A stretch of DNA of 64,000 nucleotides from Lachnospiraceae bacterium (GTDB lineage Bacteria > Bacillota > Clostridia > Lachnospirales > Lachnospiraceae): contig JAIECJ010000121.1 of NCBI GenBank assembly GCA_029068555.1, forward strand, positions 1 to 64,000, in the 5' to 3' direction. The position numbers and the translations under genes are program-made. The notes below the pieces were generated by a model. The model searched no databases. It was given only the letters and a program-made list of their open reading frames with translations, and was not told where the DNA came from. Each line of letters starts with the position of its first letter. Position 1 is the first letter of the stretch. Below, piece by piece: positions 46,724 through 56,402 of the stretch.

Positions 46724-47673
46724 TGAGCAAAATAAGCTTTGTCATACCCTGCTATCGGAGCGAAAATACTATAGAGACAGTGGTAGCGGAAATCAGGGAA
46801 ACGATGCAGGCGTCGGAAAGACTTGCAGCCTACGAGTATGACGTTTTCCTCGTAAATGACTGCTCCCCTGATAATACTTACGAAGTCATTAAAAAAATCT
46901 GTAAGAATTACAACAATGTCAGGGGCATCAGCCTCTCAAAAAATTTCGGACAGCACGCTGCACTGATGGCAGGGCTGCGCAAATCGGATGGAGATATCGT
47001 TGTCTGCCTTGATGACGACGGGCAGACGCCGGCAAATGAGGCCGGAAAACTGATTGCGGGCATAGAGGGTGGAAGCGATGTGGTCTATGCAAGCTATGAG
47101 AATAAAAGACACAATGCGTTTCGAAATTTTGGGACGTGGATGAATGATATCATGACAAGGGTGATGCTTGGAAAACCGAGAGAACTTCACCTGACAAGCT
47201 ACTTTGCTGCGAAACGGTTTGTCGTGGACAGTATGCTGGAATATGAAAACAGCTATCCGTATATTATTGGTCTTGTGCTGCGCGCGACCAGAAATATATC
47301 GAATGTTCCTGTCAGTCACAGGAGCAGGGAGATAGGTACATCGGGGTATACCATGAAAAAACTGCTGGGATTGTGGTTTAACGGTTTTACAGCATTTTCC
47401 ATACTGCCGCTGCGTATCGCTACAATAACAGGTGTTACCTTTGCGGGTGCAGGTTTTCTCTACGGCATATATACCATTGTGAAAAAACTTGTAAATCCAG
47501 GAGTGCCGCTGGGGTTCAGCTCCCTGATGGCGGCTGTGGTTTTTATCGGGGGCATGCTGATGATTATGCTGGGACTGATTGGAGAGTATATAGGCAGAAT
47601 CTATATCAGCATCAATAATTCCCCGCAGTATGTGATCCGCGAAGAAACAGAATACAGTTCGGACAGGACTTAG
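46723..47673 (+). CDS. GT2 family glycosyltransferase, GtrB/ArnC-like with C-terminal TMs
   Basis: ISFVIPCYRSENTIETVVAEIRETM; LVNDCSPDNTYEVI; GISLSKNFGQHAALMAGL; two C-terminal TM segments. Confidence 0.92.
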   Translation: MSKISFVIPCYRSENTIETVVAEIRETMQASERLAAYEYDVFLVNDCSPDNTYEVIKKICKNYNNVRGISLSKNFGQHAALMAGLRKSDGDIVVCLDDDGQTPANEAGKLIAGIEGGSDVVYASYENKRHNAFRNFGTWMNDIMTRVMLGKPRELHLTSYFAAKRFVVDSMLEYENSYPYIIGLVLRATRNISNVPVSHRSREIGTSGYTMKKLLGLWFNGFTAFSILPLRIATITGVTFAGAGFLYGIYTIVKKLVNPGVPLGFSSLMAAVVFIGGMLMIMLGLIGEYIGRIYISINNSPQYVIREETEYSSDRT

Positions 47674-47679
47674 CATTGG

Positions 47680-47708
47680 TTGTAATAAGGCTTTTATTGT
47701 GATATACT
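47680..47708 (+). promoter_or_regulatory. Putative promoter TTGTAA-N17-TATACT
   Basis: TTGTAA 47680-47685, TATACT 47703-47708, 17 nt spacer, in intergenic gap before the ligase/polymerase-like gene. Confidence 0.55.
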
Positions 47709-47727
47709 CTATACGCATAGGAAAATA

Positions 47728-50403
47728 TTGCCAAATTTATTGAAAGGTCAGGTTAGGAGATTGGACATTATCAGACAAATTAACCCTTTTTCCAACAGTG
47801 TACAAGCCAGAACACACGCTGTCAGAAATGCCATGGTACAGATTTTTGTGGCGACTGCCGCCTTTATTCTGCTGGTGCGGATTTTCCCGATGGGGACGAT
47901 CCAAAATCACGTAGTGTCAGGACAGAAGGCGATTGACGTACCGGCAAAGGCGGAGCTTACAGGCGATATTTTTACGAGCAGTGACAAGAAGCTTCAGACT
48001 GTTTATTTTACAGACAGTCACATTTATCGGATAACGCTGTACATGCGGTGCACAGTGCCGGAAGACGCGCAGATGACAGAGCATTTGCTATTCCGTCTGT
48101 ATGATGATACATTTTCCTGCATCTACGAGAGCGAGACGGACAGTATAAAAATAGAGGCAGACGGATTTCTGACGGCAGTGCCGGATATGGATGTTGAGGA
48201 GGGGAAGCCATATTATTATGAAATACTTGTCGGAGAGGAGAGTCCGGCGGTATATACGCTTCCTGTCGCAGACAGGGCAGCACTGGCACAGGAGGAGAAC
48301 AGCACATTATTTATTGACGGTATTATGAATGACGAGGTGTGCCTGATTGCGGATTTTGAATATACAAGCCCGCTTTCGGCAGTAGGTATTATCGCGTATG
48401 ATGTCCTGATCGTGATTGCGGCTGCGGCCACATATCTTCTTATGCTGATAATGCTCCGTGTCTATGATGAATACTGGTCACAGGATTCGGAACGAATTGG
48501 GAAATATGTCAGATTAGGAGTTGCTGTTTTGAGCGCCTTGGCAGCCGCAGCATTGTTTGTCTATGCGGTGGTATTAAACAAGTTTGGCGGGGAACTGTGG
48601 GACAGGCTCTTTTTTTCAATAGGAATTGCGGCTGCAGAGGCATGGCTGCTCGGCGCCCTTTGGCGCATGACAAGAGTTATCCGGCCAAAAAAGCGTTCAA
48701 AAATGTCTGCCAGTAGTAAAATATGCCTTGTCTGGAGAAACTATATTCAGACGGTAAGCTTCGGGCTCCTGTTCTATGCCCTGTGCCAGTATGTAAATGC
48801 GGACAGAAACTATTATCATTATACAAATACAAGATGGATGCTTATTTTTCTGGCAGCTGCGCTGCTCATGAATTATAATCAGAGACTGTTTGTGAACAGA
48901 CTGAGCGCAGCATGGCTTGTGATGGGAATTGTGGGGAGTGTTCTTTATTGCAATGGCTTTCGGGCAGATGAGAAGGAACTGTTACTTGCGCGTCTTACCT
49001 GCGGTGTTGTCATCGCGTGGGGACTCTTAATTTTGTGTATCATACGGAATCAGGTACGCGCAGAAAAAGTCAATTTTTGGGAATATGTCCAAAGATTTCA
49101 TGATGATGTACAGTATACGGCTCATCTGGGGTTATGGATTCTGTTTGGACTGCTGATGTTTGCGTACCGCTATGAAAAGGCGTGGGTGTTTACCGCAACC
49201 TTCCCGTTTGCAGCATATTTTTTTGGAAAAGGGACTCCGGCGGCGAAAAGCAGATTTCTGAGAAATTTTTGCAATGGCATCCTGCTAAGTTTTGGTTTTG
49301 TAACGGCATTCTGCCTGCATCACAGACCGCATCATTACTGGATGCTGTACCGGTATGGCGGAATGTTCCATACAGTGGCATGTACAGGAATGTACCTTGC
49401 TGTTGTGTTTGGTGCGGCGCTTGCAAAGCTGTACGGGAAATTAAAAACACGGACGAGCATGGTGAAAATTTGTTATGGTGAATTTTTTGTGACTGCGTGT
49501 GTGACTGGTTTTATTCTGCTTACGATGTCAAGGACAGCGTTTCTTACGACAATCGTGACAGTGCTTGCGATTGTGGCGCTGACTGCGGCTGTATACCATA
49601 AGAAAGCAAAGCGGATTGTGCTGGAGCTGGGCGTTCTGGCTTTGGTGTGCGCGGTCAGCTTTCCGATGGTATTTACAGCAGTGCGTATGGTTCCGGCTGT
49701 CATAAATGATCCTGTGCGCTACGAGATTGAGTTTCAGGACAAGGCATTTATGCTTTATGAGGGTGACCCGATAGACTCGGATAAATATATGACCGTAAGG
49801 CGTTTTTTTGCCACATTATTTGGCAGATTCCAGACAGATAATACACAGGCGGATGCGGGACTCGTGACGCATGATTCGGGAATGTTTGCCTATACAGGAA
49901 ATGCTTTTGCAGGTCTGGACATGCGCGCAGCAGACAGTGGGGACAGTGGTACGGGCGAGGAGTACAGGGAAGAAAAAAATGATATATCGAACGGACGTTT
50001 TGATATCTTTAAAGCATATTTGAAGGCATTGGAAATAGACGGACATCCGAAGATGGGACCATTGAACGAAAAAGGGGAAGAATATGCGCATGCGCACAAT
50101 TCCTATTTGCAGGTAGCTTACAATTTTGGTATGATAGCAGGAGTGATGTTTCTTGCGCTGTGTGCCCTGACTTTGTGGAGATCAGTCAGGCTGTTTATGG
50201 AATATGGAAAGAAATACAATATTTTTCTAGTGCCGTTTGCGCAGGTGATTGTATTCGGTTTTGTGAGTCTCACAGAGTGGGCTTTCCATCCATGTATTCC
50301 GGCAGGTTTCAGTTTTTTGATGATGCTGGTGGTTCTGATTCACAAGGACGTATCGGAAAATAAGAGTCCGGGAGGCGAAGATAGTTATTATGAATTTTTT
50401 TAG
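47728..50403 (+). CDS. O-antigen ligase/polymerase-like (Wzy_C type) large membrane protein
   Basis: Multi-TM; ILLTMSRTAFLTTIVTVLAIVAL and EYAHAHNSYLQVAYNFGMIAGVMFLAL typical of the O-antigen ligase family; start codon uncertain. Confidence 0.78.
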   Translation: MPNLLKGQVRRLDIIRQINPFSNSVQARTHAVRNAMVQIFVATAAFILLVRIFPMGTIQNHVVSGQKAIDVPAKAELTGDIFTSSDKKLQTVYFTDSHIYRITLYMRCTVPEDAQMTEHLLFRLYDDTFSCIYESETDSIKIEADGFLTAVPDMDVEEGKPYYYEILVGEESPAVYTLPVADRAALAQEENSTLFIDGIMNDEVCLIADFEYTSPLSAVGIIAYDVLIVIAAAATYLLMLIMLRVYDEYWSQDSERIGKYVRLGVAVLSALAAAALFVYAVVLNKFGGELWDRLFFSIGIAAAEAWLLGALWRMTRVIRPKKRSKMSASSKICLVWRNYIQTVSFGLLFYALCQYVNADRNYYHYTNTRWMLIFLAAALLMNYNQRLFVNRLSAAWLVMGIVGSVLYCNGFRADEKELLLARLTCGVVIAWGLLILCIIRNQVRAEKVNFWEYVQRFHDDVQYTAHLGLWILFGLLMFAYRYEKAWVFTATFPFAAYFFGKGTPAAKSRFLRNFCNGILLSFGFVTAFCLHHRPHHYWMLYRYGGMFHTVACTGMYLAVVFGAALAKLYGKLKTRTSMVKICYGEFFVTACVTGFILLTMSRTAFLTTIVTVLAIVALTAAVYHKKAKRIVLELGVLALVCAVSFPMVFTAVRMVPAVINDPVRYEIEFQDKAFMLYEGDPIDSDKYMTVRRFFATLFGRFQTDNTQADAGLVTHDSGMFAYTGNAFAGLDMRAADSGDSGTGEEYREEKNDISNGRFDIFKAYLKALEIDGHPKMGPLNEKGEEYAHAHNSYLQVAYNFGMIAGVMFLALCALTLWRSVRLFMEYGKKYNIFLVPFAQVIVFGFVSLTEWAFHPCIPAGFSFLMMLVVLIHKDVSENKSPGGEDSYYEFF

Positions 50404-52273
50404 GCGTATGAATATACAGCTCTTACAGAGAAGAGTTGTGCTTGTCATACTGGATATTATGACAGTATGCATTGCAAGCATCGCTCCTTTGTGGATCCGT
50501 TTTGAGCTGAATTATAAGGATATACCGGATGTGTATCTGACTTCCGCGTGGAATTTTATGGCGGTCAATGTGGTGATGACACTTGTTATTTTTTACTTGT
50601 TCCGGCTGTACCATAGTCTGTGGGCGTTTGCGGGTACGGCTGAGGTTCAGAATATTCTTGCCGCCTGCATATTGAGTGCGATTGTTGATTTTGCCGGGAT
50701 GAAGATAATGGATTATCCGATTCCAAGGAGCTATTACTTTACGTATGCGCTGGTGCTTACAGGAATAACGACACTGGTGAGGTTTTCTTACCGCATCATG
50801 CGCGGGATGCGTCACAAGGCACAGAACAGGAAAAACGGCACGCGGGTCATGATTATCGGAGCTGGAGATGCCGGAAATACAGTAATCAAGGAGATAACAA
50901 ACAGCAGCTACAGCACTATGGTCATCAAGTGCATTATTGACGACGACGAGGGCAAATGGGGAAGATTTATACAGGGCATCAAGATTGTCGGCGGTCGCGA
51001 TAAGATTGTGGAGTATGCCGCGCTGTACGGCATTGATGAGATTTTTATCGCGATTCCGTCGGCGAACCGCGCCACAATGAAGGCGCTTGTAGAGATCTGT
51101 AAGGAGACAAGCTGTAAGCTCCGTACACTGCCAGGGATTTACCAGCTGGTAAACGGGGAAGTGAATGTCAGCAAGCTGCGCGATGTCGACGTGGAGGATT
51201 TGCTTGGACGTGATCCGATTAAAGTCGATATGGAATCCATTTTGAATTACGTAAAAGACAAGATTATTATGGTTACTGGCGGCGGCGGCTCTATTGGAAG
51301 CGAACTTTGCCGCCAGATAGCGGGACACAGACCGAAAAGGCTTGTGATTGTCCATAATTATGAAAATAATGCATACGAGATACAGCAGGAGCTGAAGCAG
51401 AAGTACCCAAAGCTGGATCTGGTGGTGCTGATTGCCTCTGTGCGAAACACAAACCGCATCAACAGTATTATGAAGGAATACCATCCTGATATTATCTACC
51501 ATGCGGCAGCGCACAAGCATGTCCCGCTGATGGAGGTGAGTCCGAACGAAGCGATTAAGAATAATGTGTTTGGAACCTGGAAGACAGCGCAGGCAGCAGT
51601 CCAGAACGGCGTCAGGAAGTTTGTGCTGATTTCCACTGACAAGGCGGTAAATCCCACAAATATTATGGGGGCAAGCAAGCGGATATGTGAGATGATTATA
51701 CAGACCTACAACCGCCACTACGACACAGAGTTTGTGGCAGTCCGCTTCGGAAATGTACTTGGAAGCAACGGAAGCGTCATTCCGCTTTTTAAGAATCAGA
51801 TTGCGGCAGGCGGTCCCGTGACAGTCACGCACCCGGATATTATCCGTTATTTCATGACGATTCCAGAGGCCGTTTCGCTCGTACTTCAGGCAGGGGTTTA
51901 TGCCAAAGGCGGGGAAATTTTTGTCCTGGACATGGGAGAACCTGTGAAAATACTTGATCTTGCAAAGAATCTGATAAGGTTGTCAGGCTACAAGGTAGAC
52001 GAGGACATCCGGATTGAGTTTACGGGACTGAGACCTGGTGAAAAGCTTTATGAGGAACTCCTGATGAGCGAGGAGGGACTGATTGATACGGAAAACAAGC
52101 TGATTCATATTGGCAGACCGATAGAGTTTGACGAGACACAGTTTTATGTGCAGCTGAACAACCTGAAACATGCAGTCGAGAATGAATGTGAGGATGTGCG
52201 CCCGCTGATACGGGAGATTGTGCCGACATATGTTCCCAAAGCGGGAGACAGCGAGAAGGATGGCACGCAATAG
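50390..52273 (+). CDS. Membrane-anchored UDP-HexNAc 4,6-dehydratase (PglF/CapD/EpsC-like)
   Basis: N-terminal TMs; MVTGGGGSIGSELCRQIAGHRPKRLVIVHNYENNAYEIQQEL; AAAHKHVPLMEVSPNEAIKNNVFGTWKTA; STDKAVNPTNIMGASKR. Confidence 0.95.
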   Translation: MNFFRRMNIQLLQRRVVLVILDIMTVCIASIAPLWIRFELNYKDIPDVYLTSAWNFMAVNVVMTLVIFYLFRLYHSLWAFAGTAEVQNILAACILSAIVDFAGMKIMDYPIPRSYYFTYALVLTGITTLVRFSYRIMRGMRHKAQNRKNGTRVMIIGAGDAGNTVIKEITNSSYSTMVIKCIIDDDEGKWGRFIQGIKIVGGRDKIVEYAALYGIDEIFIAIPSANRATMKALVEICKETSCKLRTLPGIYQLVNGEVNVSKLRDVDVEDLLGRDPIKVDMESILNYVKDKIIMVTGGGGSIGSELCRQIAGHRPKRLVIVHNYENNAYEIQQELKQKYPKLDLVVLIASVRNTNRINSIMKEYHPDIIYHAAAHKHVPLMEVSPNEAIKNNVFGTWKTAQAAVQNGVRKFVLISTDKAVNPTNIMGASKRICEMIIQTYNRHYDTEFVAVRFGNVLGSNGSVIPLFKNQIAAGGPVTVTHPDIIRYFMTIPEAVSLVLQAGVYAKGGEIFVLDMGEPVKILDLAKNLIRLSGYKVDEDIRIEFTGLRPGEKLYEELLMSEEGLIDTENKLIHIGRPIEFDETQFYVQLNNLKHAVENECEDVRPLIREIVPTYVPKAGDSEKDGTQ

Positions 52274-52299
52274 TCTGGAAACAGTGCAGCGATTGAGTT

Positions 52300-52339
52300 G
52301 CATCAAGCTATCGCGAAGCGATTTTGCGCGGCTTGATGC
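52300..52339 (+). repeat. Nested hairpin between pglF-like and pglE-like genes
   Basis: Outer perfect stem GCATCAAGC (52300-52308)/GCTTGATGC (52331-52339); inner hairpin ATCGC-gaa-GCGAT; no T tract. Confidence 0.75.
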
Positions 52340-52402
52340 GTTACAGTTTGGCAAAGCTGAACGGTAACCATGGAAAATCAAATATAGGAACGGAGGAGTA
52401 TC

Positions 52403-53560
52403 ATGGCAGATACGATGAATGACAAAGAAAAAATTTATTTATCAAGTCCTACTACGTATAAGGACGAACGGGACTTTGTAGCAGAGGCATTCATGACAAA
52501 CTGGGTGGCGCCTTTAGGCCCACATGTCGATAATTTTGAGACAGAGATTGCGGCGTATACTGGATGTGGGTATGCGGCAGCGCTAAGCTCAGGTACTGCG
52601 GCGATTCATCTTGGTCTGAAGCTTCTGGGCGTAGGGCAGGGAGATGTGGTGTTTGTATCGTCACTTACATTTTCCGCCAGCTGCAATCCGATCTGCTATG
52701 AGAAAGCGACACCAGTGTTTATTGATTCGGAGCCGGATACATGGAATATGTCGCCCCAGGCGCTTGAGCGGGCATTTGAAAAGTACCCGAATCCCAAAGC
52801 GGTCATTGTAGTGCATCTCTATGGCACACCGGCAAAGCTGGATGAGATTATACAAATATGTGAAAGGCATGGTGTGCCAATACTGGAGGATGCAGCAGAG
52901 TCGCTTGGCTCTACATACAAGGGCAGGCAGACAGGAACGTTTGGGCGCATCGGTATCTATTCCTTTAATGGGAACAAGATTATCACAACTTCCGGCGGCG
53001 GCATGATAGTATCTGCCGAGGAGGAGCTTGTAAAGGAAGCGCGTAATCTCTCGACACAGGCGCGGGATACCGCAAGGCATTACCAGCATTCGAAAATTGG
53101 CTATAATTACAGGATGAGCAATATCCTTGCGGGTATTGGGCGGGGACAGCTAATCCATCTGGACGAGCACATAAGACGGAAGAAAGCAATTTATGCCAGA
53201 TACACAGAGGCTTTTGCCGACATTGAGGAGATTGTCATGAATCCGCTCAATCCGGAGGGGGATGCCAACAACTGGCTCTCCTGCATGACCATAAAGACAG
53301 GCAGCAGTGTGACGCCTGACATGGTGATGAACGCACTGGATGACCAAAATATTGAATCACGTCCAATCTGGAAGCCGATGCATTTGCAGCCAGTATTTGC
53401 AGGATATGATTTTTTCAAGCACAATGACAGCGACATCAGTGTGAGTGAGGATATCTTTAACCGCGGTGTCTGCCTTCCAAGCGATATCAAAAATACAGAT
53501 GCGGATATGGAGAAAATAACCGGTATCATAAGAAAATTGTTCGGGATGGCGCGAAAATAA
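52403..53560 (+). CDS. DegT/DnrJ/EryC1 aminotransferase (PglE/EpsN-like)
   Basis: KIYLSSPTTYKDERDFVAEAFMTNWVAPLGPHVDNFE; EDAAESLGSTYKGRQTGTFGRIGIYSFNGNKIITTSGGGM. Confidence 0.93.
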   Translation: MADTMNDKEKIYLSSPTTYKDERDFVAEAFMTNWVAPLGPHVDNFETEIAAYTGCGYAAALSSGTAAIHLGLKLLGVGQGDVVFVSSLTFSASCNPICYEKATPVFIDSEPDTWNMSPQALERAFEKYPNPKAVIVVHLYGTPAKLDEIIQICERHGVPILEDAAESLGSTYKGRQTGTFGRIGIYSFNGNKIITTSGGGMIVSAEEELVKEARNLSTQARDTARHYQHSKIGYNYRMSNILAGIGRGQLIHLDEHIRRKKAIYARYTEAFADIEEIVMNPLNPEGDANNWLSCMTIKTGSSVTPDMVMNALDDQNIESRPIWKPMHLQPVFAGYDFFKHNDSDISVSEDIFNRGVCLPSDIKNTDADMEKITGIIRKLFGMARK

Positions 53561-53587
53561 AGAAAAACGAAAGCAGGGTACGTCAGT

Positions 53588-54235
53588 ATGTATCAGAAAT
53601 ATATAAAGAGATTGTTGGACATTATCATATCATTTACTGCGCTTGTGGTATTAAGTCCGGTGCTGCTTGTCACGGCGGCGCTGGTGCGTATAAAGCTCGG
53701 CGCGCCTGTTATTTTTCATCAGGACAGACCCGGGTATCATGAAAAAGTGTTCCGCCTCTGTAAATTCCGCTCCATGACAGATGAACGCGGGGCTGACGGT
53801 GAGCTTCTGCCAGACGAGGTACGGCTTACAGGATTTGGCAAAACACTGCGGGCGACCAGCCTGGATGAGCTTCCGGAGCTGTGGAATATTTTGAAAGGGG
53901 ATATGAGTCTGATCGGTCCTAGGCCGCTTCTGGTAAAGTATCTGCCCCTGTACAATGAATTTCAGCGGCACAGGCATGACGTGAGACCGGGGCTGACAGG
54001 ATGGGCACAGGTAAACGGAAGGAATGCGATTACATGGGAACAGCGGTTTGCGTATGATGTCTATTATGTAAAACATATTTCCTTTTTGATGGACTTGAAA
54101 ATATTATTCCAGACAGTTGCGGTGGTATTCCGGCACAGTGGGATCAGCAGCGCGACGGATGCCACAATGGAGGCGTTTACAGGTACAAAGAGCAGTGTGG
54201 AAAAAGATGGCGGTCAACAGGAAACAGACTTTTAA
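53588..54235 (+). CDS. PglC/EpsL-like small phosphoglycosyltransferase
   Basis: YQKYIKRLLDIIISFTALVVLSPVLLVTA; FRLCKFRSMTDERGADGELLPDEVRLTGFGKTLRATSLDELPELWNILKGDMSLIGPRPL. Confidence 0.95.
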   Translation: MYQKYIKRLLDIIISFTALVVLSPVLLVTAALVRIKLGAPVIFHQDRPGYHEKVFRLCKFRSMTDERGADGELLPDEVRLTGFGKTLRATSLDELPELWNILKGDMSLIGPRPLLVKYLPLYNEFQRHRHDVRPGLTGWAQVNGRNAITWEQRFAYDVYYVKHISFLMDLKILFQTVAVVFRHSGISSATDATMEAFTGTKSSVEKDGGQQETDF

Positions 54236-54275
54236 AAGGGCAGGAGTGAGGTGTTTCTGTTGGAAAGGGGGATGC

Positions 54276-55265
54276 ATGAATATATTATTCTGCAGCGTGG
54301 GAAGACGCTGCGAACTGTTAAAGGATTTTAGAAGGACGCTTGGGAATAAGGTACGGCTGGTAGTGACGGACAACAGCCCGTATGCACCGGCGCTGGAATT
54401 TGCTGATGTCGGATATCAGGTGCCGCTGATTCGTGACCCGGGGTATATTCCAATGATACTTGACATATGCAAAAAGGAGCACATTGACGCCGTGACAACC
54501 CTGATTGATCCTGAAATTTCCATTCTTGCCGAGAACAGGGAGGCATTTGAAGCGCTCGGCATCACAGTGCTTGCGCCCTATAAGGAAACAGCCGCACTCT
54601 GTTTTGACAAGTATGAGATGTCAAAATACCTTGCCGAAAAGGGAATTGACACAATACAGACATACGAATCGTTTGCGGCGTTTAAGGAAGCTTATGACAT
54701 GGGAAAAATAAAGCTGCCGGTGTTTGTGAAGCCGCGCACTGGCAGCGGAAGTGTCGGCGCTAGGCGTGTGGACACTTACGAGATGCTCGAGGAGGTTACG
54801 GCTTCGGACAACACGCTCATTATACAGGAGCTTATGACAGGTGTGGACATGGATGCAGACATTTATGTGGACACGATAAGTCATGAACCTATTGCGATTT
54901 TTTCCAAAAAGAAGATATCAACAACCATAGGAGGCGCAAACAAGACAATTTCTTTTAAGGACGAAAAACTGTTTGCATTTGTAAAGGAAGCGCTGAAGGT
55001 ATTTGCGTTTAACGGTCCGCTCGATATGGATTTGTTTTATCAGGACGGGAAATACTATCTTTCAGAGATAAATCCGCGCTTTGGCGGCGCATATCTGCAC
55101 GCCTATGGGGCAGGGGTTGACTTTCCGGCATTTATTTATCATAATGTAAAGGAAAAAACTGCCAATGAGGTCTGTATAGGAACATATGATGAGAATGTTG
55201 TCATGATGATGTATGATAGTGTAGTCGTCAAAAGATTAGAGGATATAAAAACAGTGAGTATATGA
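54276..55265 (+). CDS. ATP-grasp family ligase (CarB-like); start ATG 54276, not the track start 54117
   Basis: MNILFCSVGRRCELLKDFRR; LPVFVKPRTGSGSVGARRVDTYEML; YYLSEINPRFGGAYLHAYGAGVDFPAFI. Confidence 0.88.
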   Translation: MNILFCSVGRRCELLKDFRRTLGNKVRLVVTDNSPYAPALEFADVGYQVPLIRDPGYIPMILDICKKEHIDAVTTLIDPEISILAENREAFEALGITVLAPYKETAALCFDKYEMSKYLAEKGIDTIQTYESFAAFKEAYDMGKIKLPVFVKPRTGSGSVGARRVDTYEMLEEVTASDNTLIIQELMTGVDMDADIYVDTISHEPIAIFSKKKISTTIGGANKTISFKDEKLFAFVKEALKVFAFNGPLDMDLFYQDGKYYLSEINPRFGGAYLHAYGAGVDFPAFIYHNVKEKTANEVCIGTYDENVVMMMYDSVVVKRLEDIKTVSI

Positions 55266-56383
55266 AGATATTGATTTTAACCAATTATGCCAATGGATTG
55301 TGGCTGTTTAGAAAAGAACTTCTGATAGCTTTCATGGAGGACGGACACGAGGTGCTTGTGTCTGTGCCGCCTGATGAAAACGTGGACAAGCTCAGATCAC
55401 TGCACTGCAAAGGCAGGGCAGCGAGGATTATAGAGACACCATTTGAGCGCAGGGGAAACAATCCGGCAAAAGATTTCAGGCTTTTTCTGACATACACAGG
55501 CATGCTTAAGCGGGATAAGCCGGATGTCGTGCTGACATACACGATAAAGCCAAACCTCTACGGCGGGCTGGCATGCAGGATGAGCAAAACCCCGTATCTG
55601 TGCAATATCACAGGACTTGGCACGGCCATTGAAAATGGCGGGGTACTGAGCAAAATTCTCCTGAAATTTTACAGGGTGTCCATGGGGAAAGCAAGACGTG
55701 TGTTTTTCCAGAACATGAAAAACAGGGACTTTATGAAAAGGCATGGCGTGGCTGTGGACAACAGTATGATGCTTCCCGGTTCCGGCGTCAATTTAAAAGA
55801 ACATCCATTTCGAAAATACCCCTCAGAGAGGGGAGGCATCAACTTTTTGGCAGTGATCCGCATCATGAAGGACAAAGGTATAGAGGAATATCTGGAAGCT
55901 GCTATTATCATGAAGCATAGGGACAGCAGGTTAAGGTTCTGGCTTGCAGGGGAGTATGAACAGGAGACAAGGGATCAGTATGAGCCTGTGATACAGGAGC
56001 TTGAGAAGTGCGGGGCGATCAAGTACTTAGGACATCTGGACAATGTCGGGGAAGTGATGGCACAGAGCCATGTGATTGTGCATCCGTCTTACCATGAGGG
56101 ACTTTCTAATGTGCTGTTGGAGGCGGCAGCGTGCGGAAGGCCTGTTCTGGCGAGCAGCATCAATGGATGCATTGAGACATTCCGTGAGGGGAAAAGCGGT
56201 TATTCCTTTGAGAAAGAGAGCGTGGACTCCCTGATCGAAGCCATTGAACGGATTGTGCAGCTGCCGGAGGCACAGCGCAGGCATATGGGTGAAAAGGGCC
56301 GCGTCTGGGTAGAAAAGCATTTTGACAGGAATATTGTGGTACAGGCATACAGGGACGAGCTTGCCGGTTTGCAAAACAAATAA
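55262..56383 (+). CDS. GT4 family glycosyltransferase (PglA-like)
   Basis: KPDVVLTYTIKPNLYGGLACRM...NITGLGTAIENGG; IVHPSYHEGLSNVLLEAAACGRPVLASSINGCIETF. Confidence 0.92.
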   Translation: MKILILTNYANGLWLFRKELLIAFMEDGHEVLVSVPPDENVDKLRSLHCKGRAARIIETPFERRGNNPAKDFRLFLTYTGMLKRDKPDVVLTYTIKPNLYGGLACRMSKTPYLCNITGLGTAIENGGVLSKILLKFYRVSMGKARRVFFQNMKNRDFMKRHGVAVDNSMMLPGSGVNLKEHPFRKYPSERGGINFLAVIRIMKDKGIEEYLEAAIIMKHRDSRLRFWLAGEYEQETRDQYEPVIQELEKCGAIKYLGHLDNVGEVMAQSHVIVHPSYHEGLSNVLLEAAACGRPVLASSINGCIETFREGKSGYSFEKESVDSLIEAIERIVQLPEAQRRHMGEKGRVWVEKHFDRNIVVQAYRDELAGLQNK

Positions 56384-56402
56384 AACAGATAGGAGATAAA
56401 AG

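Noticed and set aside
47936-50403. Possible frameshift or fusion in the 891-aa ligase-like ORF
   Set aside because: The frame is continuous, with a consistent TM pattern and O-antigen ligase motifs late in the protein; no evidence of disruption.
50423-51832. 469-aa minus-strand ORF opposite the PglF-like gene
   Set aside because: Long but antisense to a clear dehydratase. The translation is Cys/His/Asn-rich with no recognisable family motif, typical of a spurious antisense frame.
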